From Streptomyces poriferorum (GTDB lineage Bacteria > Actinomycetota > Actinomycetes > Streptomycetales > Streptomycetaceae), in NCBI RefSeq assembly GCF_019399235.1, contig NZ_JAELVH010000001.1, positions 44,896 to 108,895 of the forward strand: a stretch of DNA of 64,000 bases, read 5' to 3'. A program made the position numbers and the translations under genes. Shown one piece after another: positions 28,253 to 37,257 of this stretch. The stretch's first letter is position 1. Every line of letters begins with the position of its first letter. A model generated the notes under the pieces. That model saw only the letters and a list, made by a program, of their open reading frames with translations. It was not told the origin of the DNA and searched no databases.

Positions 28253-30022
28253 TCACGCCGACCGCCGCTGGTGCGTGCACCGGCGGCGCTTGTCAGGAAG
28301 CACCTGGGTGATGCCCTGACCGTCACAGTGCTCCAGCAGGGGAACGGTGACGCGTCGGCTGGTGTCCAGGGCGCGACTCGCCGTTCCCACGGTGAACGGT
28401 TGGTCGAGTTCGCTCAGCCGGTCGGCCGCCAGTCGGGGGGCGTCCGGCAGCAGCACCACGTGCTCCGCGAGCCGCAGTACCGCTCCGTGGCGCACCGCCG
28501 CGGCGAGCTCACGGCGGCCGAAGCCGAGTTCCAGGAGCCGCTGGGCGTTGGGGGCGGCGAAGGGCCTCCCGTCGAGTTCAGCGGTGAGCCGGCGCACCGC
28601 GTCCGCCACAGGGGCGGGCTGTGCCGTGGGCCCGGCGGTCACGCGCCCGCGGCTCATCCGCAAGGGCGGCGTGACCAGTGCCTCGACGAGGGAGACCGCC
28701 GGCAGCCCCAGACGATGTCGGGCGGCCTCCACCGGTATGCCGTCCTCGGTGGGCCGCTCGGAGAGGTACGCCGCCACCAGTTCGGCCAGCCGGGCGCGCA
28801 GGGTGGTCCAGTGTGCAGGGTCGGCGAGCCAGTCCCCCACGACAGGCGCGGTGTGGACTGCCACCCCCATCGCGGTCAACTGCCCCCGTCTGACCAGAAG
28901 TCGGCGCCGCAGCTCGGCGGCCTCGGCCGGTGCGCCGTGGGCGTCGCCCAGCTCGGCGGCCCGCCGTGCCGCCGCGCCGCGGCGCCGCAGTTCCGGTGGC
29001 TGGGGGTCGAGCACCGTCAGACCGGCGAGCACCCGTCGCAGGCCGGGGTCGCGCAGCACCGCGCGGTCGCCGATGCGCAGCGGAAGTGGTTCCGGCAGGG
29101 TCAGGCGGACGAGGTCCGGACCGAGCGACCGTACGCGCACGGGCACCGCCGCCGAGCCGATGTGGGCGACAGCGGTGCGGGGCAGTTCTGTGGCAGGTGC
29201 TCCACCGTGTACGCGCACGTCGCAGCTCAGGCAGGGGAGGAAACTGCCGGGTGTGAGCAGGGCGTCACCACGGCCCGTCGACTCCTTTTCGAGGCCTCGG
29301 AGGTTGACGGCGACGCGGGCGGTGGCCCGCACCAGGGTGGTCTCCTCGCCGAGGGCCTGCAGCCCTCTGACGCGCACGGGGCTGCCGGAGCGTGCGGTCA
29401 CCAGGACGTTGCCCCTGCGGATCCGCCCCGCCCCGAGGGTCCCGGTGACCACCAGCCCGCTGCCGCGCACGGTGAAGGACCGGTCGATCCACAGCCGCAC
29501 CGGGGATTCGGCGTCCCCTTCCGGCAGTCGCGCGACCAGCCTGTCGAGGGCGGCGCGCAGCTCGGCGAGTCCCGCGCCGGTGCGGGCGCTGACAGTCACG
29601 GTGTCGACGCTGCCGAGGGTGCTCGACCGGATCCGGTCCTGTGCCTGCGCCGTGGCGGGACCGGGGTCGGCCAGGTCGCAGCGGGTGATGACGAGCAGTC
29701 CATGCCGTACGCCGAGGGCGTTCACGGCGGCGAGGTGTTCGGCGGACTGGGGCTTCCAGCCTTCGTCGGCGGCGACGACGAACAGCACGGCGGGCACGGG
29801 TCCCACGCCGGCCAGCATGGTGGGCACGAACCTCTCGTGTCCCGGGACGTCGACGAACGCCAGCCGTTCGCCCGATGGCAGATCCGTCCATGCGAAGCCC
29901 AGGTCGATGGTCAGGCCACGGCGCCGTTCCTCCGCCAGCCGGTCGGGGTGAGTGCCGGTCAGTGCGTGGATCAGTGTGCTTTTGCCGTGGTCGACATGCC
30001 CGGCCGTCGCGATGACCCGCAT
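28253..30022 (-). CDS. selB: Selenocysteine-specific elongation factor SelB
   Basis: 589 residues; ATG 30022 lies 2 nt after the selA stop, so the two are translationally coupled. N-terminal GTPase with P-loop GHVDHGKS, switch II DVPGHERF and TRCD for the guanine-specificity motif, then beta-barrel domains and a C-terminal series of winged helices (to residue 589) that in SelB bind the SECIS hairpin of selenoprotein mRNA. It delivers Sec-tRNA(Sec) to the ribosome at in-frame UGA codons. Operon order on the minus strand is tRNA-Sec, selA, selB. No obvious selenoprotein such as formate dehydrogenase is in the window. Confidence 0.96.
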   Translation of the reverse strand: MRVIATAGHVDHGKSTLIHALTGTHPDRLAEERRRGLTIDLGFAWTDLPSGERLAFVDVPGHERFVPTMLAGVGPVPAVLFVVAADEGWKPQSAEHLAAVNALGVRHGLLVITRCDLADPGPATAQAQDRIRSSTLGSVDTVTVSARTGAGLAELRAALDRLVARLPEGDAESPVRLWIDRSFTVRGSGLVVTGTLGAGRIRRGNVLVTARSGSPVRVRGLQALGEETTLVRATARVAVNLRGLEKESTGRGDALLTPGSFLPCLSCDVRVHGGAPATELPRTAVAHIGSAAVPVRVRSLGPDLVRLTLPEPLPLRIGDRAVLRDPGLRRVLAGLTVLDPQPPELRRRGAAARRAAELGDAHGAPAEAAELRRRLLVRRGQLTAMGVAVHTAPVVGDWLADPAHWTTLRARLAELVAAYLSERPTEDGIPVEAARHRLGLPAVSLVEALVTPPLRMSRGRVTAGPTAQPAPVADAVRRLTAELDGRPFAAPNAQRLLELGFGRRELAAAVRHGAVLRLAEHVVLLPDAPRLAADRLSELDQPFTVGTASRALDTSRRVTVPLLEHCDGQGITQVLPDKRRRCTHQRRSA

Positions 30023-30024
30023 GT

Positions 30025-31353
30025 TCACCGCCCCGCCGCGCGCAGCACCGCGGCGAGGATGTCGCTGTCGGACTCCTCCGGTACGCACCGGAGGTCCAGC
30101 AGCAGCCGGCCGCGCACCACCCGCCCGAGCACGGCCGGTTCACCGGTGCGCAGAGGTTCTGCCAGGTCGTCGGGGAGGCTGAGCGCACAGGAAGGCAGAA
30201 CGACCCCGGGTGCGCCGCCTCCTCCGACCACCGCCTCGTGGGGTACGACGCGGGCGTCCAGCCCTCGGCGGCCAGCATCCTCGGCCAGGCGCAGCGTGCG
30301 GATGCGCAGCTGCGGCAGCGGCATGTGCACGGCTGCGTGCACGGGGGGCTCGGGACCGCGCAGTGTCACTTCCAGCGCGGCCAGGGTGAACTTGTCCACG
30401 CGCAGGGCTCGGGCCAGCGGATGGCGGCGCATCCGTTCCACGACGGCGGCCGCGCCAAGGACCAGCCCGGCCTGCGGCCCGCCGAGCAATTTGTCCCCGC
30501 TGGCGGTGACCAGGGTGGCCCCGTCGCGCAGGGCCGTGGCCGCGTCGGGCTCGTCCGGCAGCACCGGGTCGGGAGCGAGGAGGCCGGAGCCGATGTCGAC
30601 CACGACGGGAAGGCCGAGGGACGCCAGTTCCTCGGTCCCCACTCCCCCGGTGAAGCCGCTCACCGTGAAGTTCGACGGGTGGACCTTGAGGATGAATCCG
30701 GTGTCCGGGCCGGCGGCGTCCGCGTAGTCGCCGAGACGGGTCCGGTTGGTGGTGCCGACCTCGCGTATCCGTGCGCCGCAGGAAACCAGCAGTTCGGGTA
30801 TCCGGAATCCGTCGCCGATCTCGACGAACTCGCCCCGGCTGAGCAGGATGTCGCGCCCCGGGGCCAGCGTCACCGCCGCCAGGGCCAGGGCGGCGGCTCC
30901 GTTGTTGACCACGTGAACCGCCTCCGCGGCCGGCACCGCTTCCCGCAGGGCAGCCATGGCGCCGCGGCCGCGTGGCGCCCGTCTGCCGGTGCTCAGGTCC
31001 AGCTCGACGTCCGTGTATCCGCCTGCCGCCGCCATGGCCTCCAGCGCGGACCGCGACAGCGGGGCCCGTCCCAGGTTGGTGTGCAGTACGACGCCGGTGG
31101 CGTTGTGCACGGGGCTCAGTCCGCCTGTGTGTGCGGGGAGCGCGGCAAGTGCGGCGTGGACCGCGTCGCCCGGGCCGATCCGTCCTTCGCGTACGAGTTG
31201 TTGGGCGGTGCCGACCGCGGCCTTGACGAGGGGCCTGCCCAGCCGTGCGGACGCCTCGCTCAGCCGGGGGTCGCCGAGGAGCACCGTGGTGCTCGGCACC
31301 TGCCTCCGGATGTCCGCAGGCGGCTCGTCCGTCGTGTCCGCCACCCGTGCCAC
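30025..31353 (-). CDS. selA: L-seryl-tRNA(Sec) selenium transferase SelA
   Basis: About 442 residues. The start is probably GTG 31353 (GATCGGG just before) or GTG 31344; no ATG fits. PLP enzyme that converts Ser-tRNA(Sec) to Sec-tRNA(Sec) using selenophosphate. Visible signatures: HNATGVVLHTNLGRAPL, ELDLSTGRR, VDIGSGLL and the PLP lysine in TASGDKLLGGPQAG. It begins 15 nt downstream of the tRNA-Sec gene on the same strand, so tRNA, selA and selB may form one transcript. Confidence 0.96.
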   Translation of the reverse strand: MARVADTTDEPPADIRRQVPSTTVLLGDPRLSEASARLGRPLVKAAVGTAQQLVREGRIGPGDAVHAALAALPAHTGGLSPVHNATGVVLHTNLGRAPLSRSALEAMAAAGGYTDVELDLSTGRRAPRGRGAMAALREAVPAAEAVHVVNNGAAALALAAVTLAPGRDILLSRGEFVEIGDGFRIPELLVSCGARIREVGTTNRTRLGDYADAAGPDTGFILKVHPSNFTVSGFTGGVGTEELASLGLPVVVDIGSGLLAPDPVLPDEPDAATALRDGATLVTASGDKLLGGPQAGLVLGAAAVVERMRRHPLARALRVDKFTLAALEVTLRGPEPPVHAAVHMPLPQLRIRTLRLAEDAGRRGLDARVVPHEAVVGGGGAPGVVLPSCALSLPDDLAEPLRTGEPAVLGRVVRGRLLLDLRCVPEESDSDILAAVLRAAGR

Positions 31354-31368
31354 CCCGATCGAAGTCAG

Positions 31369-31461
31369 CGGAGGCGGACGGGAATCGAACCCGCCTGGCC
31401 CGGTTCCCGGACCACACCGATTTTGAAGATCGGGAGGGGCACCAGCCCACCTAACGCCTCC
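31369..31461 (-). tRNA. selC: tRNA-Sec (anticodon UCA)
   Basis: 93 nt without encoded CCA. The acceptor strands GGAGGCG (31461-31455) and CGCCTCC pair, with G as discriminator. The anticodon loop CTTCAAA carries UCA; the long variable arm (GTGGTCCGGGAACCGGGCCA region) and T-arm GGTTCGATTCC are as expected for selenocysteine tRNA. It lies between divergent selD and selA. Confidence 0.95.
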
Positions 31462-31517
31462 GGAGCAAGATTGTGGTCCCCGCACACTCCTGGGGCAAGA
31501 GGTGAAATGATCTCCGT

Positions 31518-32561
31518 ATGAAGCCAGTTGGCCCTGCCTCCGTACCGGCCGCGCCCGTGCGGCTGACCCAGTTCGCACACGGCGGCGGCTGCGCCTGCAA
31601 GATTCCTCCGGGGGAACTGGAGGCGATGGTCGCGGGACTGCTGCCGTCCTGGAATCCCGGACAGGCTCTCGGCGGCGGCGAGGACCGGCTGCTGGTCGGA
31701 CTCGATGACGGTGACGACGCCGCCGTGGTGCTGACGGGTGACGGCACCGCCCTGGTGTCGACGGCCGACTTCTTCACACCCGTCGTGGACGACGCCCGCG
31801 ACTGGGGCCGGATCGCCGCGGCCAACGCGCTGTCCGACGTCTACGCGATGGGCGGCCGGCCCGTCGTCGGGCTCAACCTACTGGGCTGGCCCCGTGACGT
31901 ACTGCCCGCGGAGCTGGCCCGGGAGGTCCTGGCAGGTGCGCTCGAAGTGGCCCGCGAAGCCGGCTGCTTCGTCGGCGGCGGCCACAGCATCGACAGCCCG
32001 GAACCGCTCTACGGAATGGCCGTGACGGGCCTGGTGGATCCGGACCGGCTGCTGCGCAACGACGCCGGCCGGCCGGGCGTGCCGCTGACCCTGACCAAAC
32101 CGCTGGGCGTCGGCATACTCAACAACCGCCACAAACGGACCGGCGAGGTCTTCGCGCACGCCGTCGCCACCATGACGGCGCTCAACGACAGGGCAGCCGC
32201 GGCTGCCCTGGAGGCCGGCGCCGTGTGCGCCACCGATGTGACCGGATTCGGGCTGCTCGGCCATCTGCACAAGCTGGCCAGGGCCAGCGGCGTCACGGCC
32301 GTGGTGAACGCCGCCGCCGTCCCCGTACTCGACGGCGCCCGGGAGTCCCTGCGGGCCGGGTACGTCAGCGGCGGAACCCGGCGCAACCTCGACTGGGTGC
32401 GCCCGCACCTCGACGCGGGACGGGCGAGCCAGGATGAGCTGCACCTGCTTGCCGACGCACAGACCTCCGGCGGGCTGCTGGTCGCCGGCGAAATACCCGG
32501 ACATCTGGTCATCGGGGAACTGATTCCCGCCGTGGCCGGCACCACACTGGTGATCCGCTGA
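31518..32561 (+). CDS. selD: Selenide, water dikinase SelD
   Basis: 347 residues; ATG 31518 with AAGAGGTGA upstream. Makes selenophosphate from selenide and ATP for SelA. N-terminal loop GGGCACKIPP holds the catalytic Cys and Lys (Cys rather than selenocysteine here). Further AIR-synthase-fold motifs are DDAAVV, STADFFTPVVDD, DVYAMGG, GGGHSID and TDVTGFGLLGH. Divergent from tRNA-Sec-selA-selB, completing the whole selenocysteine pathway in 4.3 kb. A very strong hairpin terminator follows. Confidence 0.97.
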   Translation: MKPVGPASVPAAPVRLTQFAHGGGCACKIPPGELEAMVAGLLPSWNPGQALGGGEDRLLVGLDDGDDAAVVLTGDGTALVSTADFFTPVVDDARDWGRIAAANALSDVYAMGGRPVVGLNLLGWPRDVLPAELAREVLAGALEVAREAGCFVGGGHSIDSPEPLYGMAVTGLVDPDRLLRNDAGRPGVPLTLTKPLGVGILNNRHKRTGEVFAHAVATMTALNDRAAAAALEAGAVCATDVTGFGLLGHLHKLARASGVTAVVNAAAVPVLDGARESLRAGYVSGGTRRNLDWVRPHLDAGRASQDELHLLADAQTSGGLLVAGEIPGHLVIGELIPAVAGTTLVIR

Positions 32562-32572
32562 GCACCGCGAAC

Positions 32573-32611
32573 GGCCGCGGGTCCGCGGGCGAGGCCCGCG
32601 GACCCGCGGCC
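32573..32611. terminator. Bidirectional terminator, perfect 18-bp stem
   Basis: Bases 32573-32590 are exactly complementary to 32594-32611 around a 3-base loop (GAG). It lies between the convergent selD and murein-endopeptidase genes and can serve both. Confidence 0.9.
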
Positions 32612-32617
32612 GGGCCG

Positions 32618-33556
32618 CTACCGGTAGCGGATGTGCAGGTGGTTGTCGTGGTTGGCGTAGCTCGTGGTCAGCCCTTCCGAGATCAACTGCGGGTCGTTGA
32701 AGAAGATCAGCTGGACGTGGCCGGGGGCCTTCGCGCGGATCTCCTGCACGAGCCTGCGGGTGGCCGCCCGGTCGTACGTGCTCGACTGCCAGGTGATACG
32801 CCCCGCAGTGCACTGCGCCGAGTCGGTGCGGGCGGGCCACACGTCGATGTCCATCCCAACTTCGTGGCTGCCGTGGCCGGGAATGTCCCCGCCGTGCTCG
32901 AAGCCGGCGTCGCCCACCGGCAGTCTGCCGTTCCCTGTGGCGGCAAAGGTGGCGGCGGCGGCCTCCAGCTGGCCGACGGCGCCGGCTGTCGCCCAGTGCG
33001 CACCCGCGTTGCCGTCGGGGCTCTGTGCGCACATCGTGCTGCCGCCGAAGTTGATGTTCTCGTAGTGCCACAGCAGGTTCTGCCAGGTGGTCGGCCCGAC
33101 GACGCCGTCCGCGCTGATCCCCGCATGGGACTGGAAGGTGCGGACGGCGGTGCCGGTGGCGGGTCCGAAGGCCCCGTCGGCCGTGAGTCCGGCGCCCCGC
33201 TTGGCGTTGAGCAGCGACTGGAGGGCCGTCACCGCCGGCCCGTTGTCACCCTGGCGGACGGTGATGGCGAGGGCGCCCCAGGTAGCGGGCCCCACGACGC
33301 CGTCCGCGGTCAGGCCTTTGGACTGCTGGAAGCCCACCACGGCGCTCTGCGTGCCCGAGCCGAAGGCGCCGTCCACCGCTACAGAGCGGCCGTGCGCGGC
33401 AAGCAGGTGCTGAAGCGCGACGACGTCGGAACCCCGGCTGCCATTGCTGGCCAGCGGGAACGCCGCCTGCGGGAAGGCCTGCGCGGGGACGCCAAGCCCG
33501 AGGAACAGGCCCGCCAGAGCGGTGAACAGCGTGATGATGCGTGCGAGTCGTCTCAC
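32618..33556 (-). CDS. Secreted peptidoglycan hydrolase: two PG-binding domains plus MepA-like LAS metallopeptidase
   Basis: 312 residues from GTG 33556 (GTGAGG before it). Signal peptide about 1-27 ending AQA. Two peptidoglycan_binding_1 domains (about 38-100 and 110-165; motifs GAFGSGTQSAVVGFQ and GVVGPATWGAL), then a catalytic domain with GHGSHEVGMDIDVWPA and the C-terminal NHDNHLHIRYR, the His/Asp zinc ligands of LAS-type endopeptidases (MepA/M15-like). Expected to bind and cut peptidoglycan cross-links outside the cell. First of four neighbouring genes that carry the same binding module. Confidence 0.88.
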   Translation of the reverse strand: MRRLARIITLFTALAGLFLGLGVPAQAFPQAAFPLASNGSRGSDVVALQHLLAAHGRSVAVDGAFGSGTQSAVVGFQQSKGLTADGVVGPATWGALAITVRQGDNGPAVTALQSLLNAKRGAGLTADGAFGPATGTAVRTFQSHAGISADGVVGPTTWQNLLWHYENINFGGSTMCAQSPDGNAGAHWATAGAVGQLEAAAATFAATGNGRLPVGDAGFEHGGDIPGHGSHEVGMDIDVWPARTDSAQCTAGRITWQSSTYDRAATRRLVQEIRAKAPGHVQLIFFNDPQLISEGLTTSYANHDNHLHIRYR

Positions 33557-33590
33557 GGTGTCTGCCTCACATTCCTGTTCATTCGCCCGC

Positions 33591-35339
33591 TCACTTTCCG
33601 GACTGGAGGGCGCCCCAGGTAGCGGGGCCGACGATGCCGTCGGCGCCCAGCCCGCGCGAGGACTGGTAGTCGCGTACGGCCTGGGCGGTGCCCGAGCCGA
33701 AGACGCCGTCGATGGCCACCGTCCGGCCGAGCGCGGCGGTCAGGGCGCGCTGCAGCCGGGTGACGGCCTCTCCTGTCGAGCCGTTCTGGACGATCGGGGT
33801 GGATCCGCGGGACAGCAGGGCCGTCCAGGTCTTCGCGCCGACCACACCGTCCGCCGTGAGCCCCTTGCCGGCCTGGAAGTTCCGGGCGGCGGCGGTCGTG
33901 TCGGGCCCGAAGAACCCGTCGGGGGTGCCCGGGTCGAATCCGGCGGCCTTGAGCAGGCATTGGGCGGCCTTGACCCGGTCTCCGGTCGAGCCGCTCTGGA
34001 CGGTGGTGTACGCGGTGAAGTCGAGGTTCGCCCCGGAACAGGTGGGCGTGGGCGTGGAGCCGTTGCCGACGTCCAGGTAGTCGCGGTCGATGTTGATCGA
34101 GTAGCCGCCGTAGGACTCGGTGACCTCGCCCGCGTACTGGTGGATCCGCTGGTGGTTGGACCAGTAGGAGGACGGCACGTAGGTACCGGTGTTGGTGTCG
34201 GCTGCGCCGTTCCACCACGCGTAGAAGAGGTGGTCGACGCGTGTGTAGGCACCGTTGTTGTACTCGGCGGCGGCGTCCTTGATGCCGGAGGCGGCGCTGG
34301 AGTAGAAGCCCGACAGGTAGCCGCTGCTGTGCAGCCGTTCGGTCCAGCCGGACAGGTACGACAGCACAGCCGCCTTGCAGGAGGCCGTGGAGGTGTACGC
34401 CTCGATGTCGCTGTAGATGGCGCTGCCCGCCGGGATGCCGAGGTTCGACGCGGCGGTGATGGCACCGGCGGCCGCGGTGACGCCCTGGGACTTGGCCGTG
34501 GCCGGGTCGGTGGACATCTTCAGCGAGTAGCTGGTGCAGGGTGCCTGGCGGCCGACGTCGATGGGGAACAGACGCCATCCGTTGGCGGTCTGGCTGGTCA
34601 CCCAGCTCGCCGTCAGATTCGGCTGGGCGCAGCCGCGGAAGGATCCGCTGATGTAGACGCCGACCGCGCTGTACGGCGAACTCGCCTGCCAGGCGTTCAT
34701 CGCGGCCTGCGAGGGCGCGGCGCAGGCGTCGAAGCCCTTGCCCTGGTAACTGCCGGGTTGCGGTCCGGCCGCGGCCAGGGAGGTGGCGTCGGAGCGCTGG
34801 GCCGCGCGGGGCAGCGCGGTGCGCTCGGCGCCCTCGGTGAGCTCGGCGGAGGCGAGAACGCCGCGTACGAGGTTCTCCGTCTCCGCTGTGTGGGCGGCGG
34901 TCACGAGGACGCCGGCGTCCTCGACCGCGATCTGGATGGTGTCGTTGCTGGAAGCGGCGGCCGGGGCGATGGCCTTGCCGCGCTGGGTCCGTGCGGTCGC
35001 CGCCGTCGCCTGCCCGGCGGAGCGGGCGGTGATGGGCTCCACGACGATGCCCGCCGAACGGCCGACGACTCCGGCGGGGCAGTCGTTCTGCTCGGCGGGC
35101 TCACCCAGGTAGACGGCGGGTCTGTCGAACCGGAGGCAGGCACGCGGGTTCTCGGCCAGATCGACCACCTGCCAGTCGGCGGGCACCTCGATGCGGTAGC
35201 CGTGGTAGGTGACGCTCCGCAGGCTCTCGGGCTGGGAATCTGCCTGGGCGGGGACGGGGGCGGCGAACGCGCCGGTACCGGCGAGCACCGCCAGCAGGGC
35301 AGTTCCGGCACGGGCGCGCCAGGGGATCCGGGAGGACAT
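33591..35339 (-). CDS. Secreted DUF1906 (GH25-like) protein with two PG-binding domains
   Basis: 582 residues from ATG 35339, GTAGGAGTG upstream. Signal peptide about 1-33 (GAFAAPVPAQA). Residues 34-200 form a variable region of no family I recognise. About 205-440 is a DUF1906/Rv2525c-like glycoside-hydrolase-type TIM barrel (GKGFDACAAPSQAAMNAW, GVYISG, YSDIEAY, INIDRDYLD). Two PG-binding domains end the protein (GVVGAKTWTALL and GIVGPATWGAL). The barrel family is thought to act on cell-wall glycans but its chemistry is not settled. Same strand as its neighbours; 34 nt upstream of the MepA-like gene. Confidence 0.85.
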   Translation of the reverse strand: MSSRIPWRARAGTALLAVLAGTGAFAAPVPAQADSQPESLRSVTYHGYRIEVPADWQVVDLAENPRACLRFDRPAVYLGEPAEQNDCPAGVVGRSAGIVVEPITARSAGQATAATARTQRGKAIAPAAASSNDTIQIAVEDAGVLVTAAHTAETENLVRGVLASAELTEGAERTALPRAAQRSDATSLAAAGPQPGSYQGKGFDACAAPSQAAMNAWQASSPYSAVGVYISGSFRGCAQPNLTASWVTSQTANGWRLFPIDVGRQAPCTSYSLKMSTDPATAKSQGVTAAAGAITAASNLGIPAGSAIYSDIEAYTSTASCKAAVLSYLSGWTERLHSSGYLSGFYSSAASGIKDAAAEYNNGAYTRVDHLFYAWWNGAADTNTGTYVPSSYWSNHQRIHQYAGEVTESYGGYSINIDRDYLDVGNGSTPTPTCSGANLDFTAYTTVQSGSTGDRVKAAQCLLKAAGFDPGTPDGFFGPDTTAAARNFQAGKGLTADGVVGAKTWTALLSRGSTPIVQNGSTGEAVTRLQRALTAALGRTVAIDGVFGSGTAQAVRDYQSSRGLGADGIVGPATWGALQSGK

Positions 35340-35475
35340 CGGTTCACTCCTACTCGAATGCGGGGGGGAGAGTGAGGGGCAGCGGCTCAGCAGGTCTGCT
35401 CCCGTCCGTCCACGGCGGTGCCTGCCCGTGGACGAACCGGAGCCTGATCGGCCGCGCACCCTGCGGCTGGTACGG

Positions 35476-35518
35476 GCCCGCCTTCCCCGGGCCGGACTCC
35501 GGCCCCGGGAAGGCGGGC
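35476..35518 (-). terminator. Hairpin after the M15 peptidase gene
   Basis: Bases 35476-35493 pair with 35501-35518 (one mismatch in 18 bp, 7-base loop). It lies just past the stop of the M15 gene and before the start of the DUF1906 gene, so those two are likely separate transcripts. Confidence 0.7.
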
Positions 35519-35548
35519 TGCTGTGCGGGTACGGTGGCGACGTGCCGG

Positions 35549-36283
35549 TCAGACCCCGCAGTTGGGGGCTGACCAGGAGCGGCTGGTGCTGCCGTCCACG
35601 TGGGTGTGGTCGTTGTGGTTCGGGTAGCCGGGGCCGTAGATGCCGCCGAAGCCGTGCGAGCGAGCCCGCTGGGCGAGTGCGCAGAACGACGGGCTGCCGA
35701 TCAGGTCGGCGGCGTCACCGTAGAGGTGCCGGCTGTTCGAGACACCGCCCGCCGCATTGTTGCAGGCCGTGGAGCGGAATCCGCTGGACACGACGATGGG
35801 CACGTCTCCCATCGCGTGCCGCAGGGCCTCAAGCTTCCACATCGTGCGCAGGCCGTTGGACTTGGCCGTCGCGGCGCTCACCGCGCCACCGGACCAGTCG
35901 GAGTTGCAGTTGTTCAGCTCGGCGTAGGTGAAGTGGATGGGGGTGCAGTCCGGGTCCTGCAGTGCGTAGATCTTGCTGAACGTCTGGGAACCCGCGATAC
36001 CGTCCGCTCCGAGTCCGTACGCCTGCTGGAACTTGATGACCGCGGCCTTGGTCCGCGGGCCGAAGTTGCCGTCGACGGAGAGGATCTCGCCGTAGTCGAC
36101 ATGCCCGGCCACCCGGATCTGCAGCTGGGTCACGTCGGCTCCCGACATGCCTTCGGACAGGGTGCGGCCCCAGCTGTAGCACTCGTCGGCCTGGGCAGGG
36201 GCAGCGGTGGCCAGCACACCCCCTACCGTCGCAGCCATGATCATGACAAACGCTAGGGCGAGTTGGATCGTACGCCTCAACAT
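35549..36283 (-). CDS. Secreted zinc D-Ala-D-Ala carboxypeptidase (M15A) with PG-binding domain
   Basis: 244 residues from ATG 36283 (GGAGGC upstream). Signal peptide about 1-30 (ATAAPAQA). One PG-binding domain (about 38-105, SVDGNFGPRTKAAVIKFQ). Catalytic M15A domain: VVSSGFRSTACN, SRHLYGDAADL (His and Asp zinc ligands) and NHNDHTHVDG (His-x-His). Architecture matches the classic Streptomyces albus G carboxypeptidase: binding domain first, catalytic domain second. Trims D-Ala from the peptide stem. Confidence 0.92.
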   Translation of the reverse strand: MLRRTIQLALAFVMIMAATVGGVLATAAPAQADECYSWGRTLSEGMSGADVTQLQIRVAGHVDYGEILSVDGNFGPRTKAAVIKFQQAYGLGADGIAGSQTFSKIYALQDPDCTPIHFTYAELNNCNSDWSGGAVSAATAKSNGLRTMWKLEALRHAMGDVPIVVSSGFRSTACNNAAGGVSNSRHLYGDAADLIGSPSFCALAQRARSHGFGGIYGPGYPNHNDHTHVDGSTSRSWSAPNCGV

Positions 36284-36492
36284 GACGCCTCCGTTGTGAG
36301 TCCTTCCCGATTCCCCGCTAGAGGGTTGAGGCGAGTCTGACCTCCCCCTGCGTGACGTGTCCACACCATCACCATCTGCCACAGGACCAGACCTCCGACA
36401 CAACTGGCTTACAGGACAAAGGAGTTGCGCCACCAGGGGCAATGCGGTGTCCGGCCCCGGCCGGAGTTGTCCGCCCGAGCGAGGCGAAGCCA

Positions 36493-37257
36493 CTACTGCC
36501 GGACTCCGCAGGCGGCAGCGGCGATCAGCACGGAGCACACGACGGTCATGCCGCTCAGCCGCTCCGCGAGTCGGCCGTCCCAGCACTCCCCGTCTCCGGA
36601 GAGCCTGCGCAGGGCCGGGGTGAGTGCCCGGCCGGCTCCGAAGCCGAGTCCGGCGGCCAGGGCGGGCGCGTAGGAGCCCCCGGACAGCAGCACCGCTACC
36701 GCCATCGCGTACGGCGCACTCGCCGAGACGTAGGTGCGCACGCCCGTGCCGAGCTCGAAGCCGAACTGCAGCGCTCCGCGGGCAAGATGACGCCGCAGGA
36801 CGTCCTGCGGTATCTGCCGGGCGTTCTGCGGCAGCCGCAGCGACAGCTTGCCCGCGTCACGCAACGCGGCGAGCAGCGCGACAGCCACGATCAGCCCTTG
36901 CCGCACGCCGACCGGAAGCGGCGTGAAGAGACCGGATACGAGCCACAGCACCCCGGCCGAAAGCGCCCCTCCGGCCAGCAGACCACAGGTGAACACGCCG
37001 AGGACCAGCGCCTGTCTGTACGTTGCCCGCCAACCTGGCGAGGCCAGCGCGAAAGCGCTGTTACGCGTTCAAACGGAGCCGGAGAGCGAGTAGCCGGCCA
37101 GACCACCGGTGATCGCCCAGGTCAGCACGGGGGCATGGAGGACGGCGGCGATCACCGCGATCCCCAGGGCCGCCACGGACAGAACGGGGTCGGTGAGCAG
37201 CGCCCGTACGGCACGGGCGCCGCTCGGCCGGTCCGCGGGACGGACGGACTCGCCCAC
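36493..37257 (-). pseudogene. Membrane protein interrupted by one in-frame TGA
   Basis: GTG 37257 follows the stop of the upstream gene directly (TAG then GTG). The frame runs 62 residues, meets TGA at 37071-37069, and continues in the same frame for 192 more codons to the stop at 36493. Both halves are hydrophobic and read as one multi-pass protein (VLHAPVLTWAITGG before; WRATYRQALVLGVFTCGL after). The only possible restart, GTG 36996, has no ribosome-binding site. Either a recent nonsense mutation, two coupled proteins, or recoding; a small hairpin with a GGT loop starts 34 nt after the TGA. Last gene of the mau-like operon. Family not recognised. Confidence 0.55.

Noticed and set aside
32618..35339. 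Phage lysis cassette
   Set aside because: The wall enzymes carry signal peptides and Streptomyces-type PG-binding domains, and no holin or phage structural gene is near.
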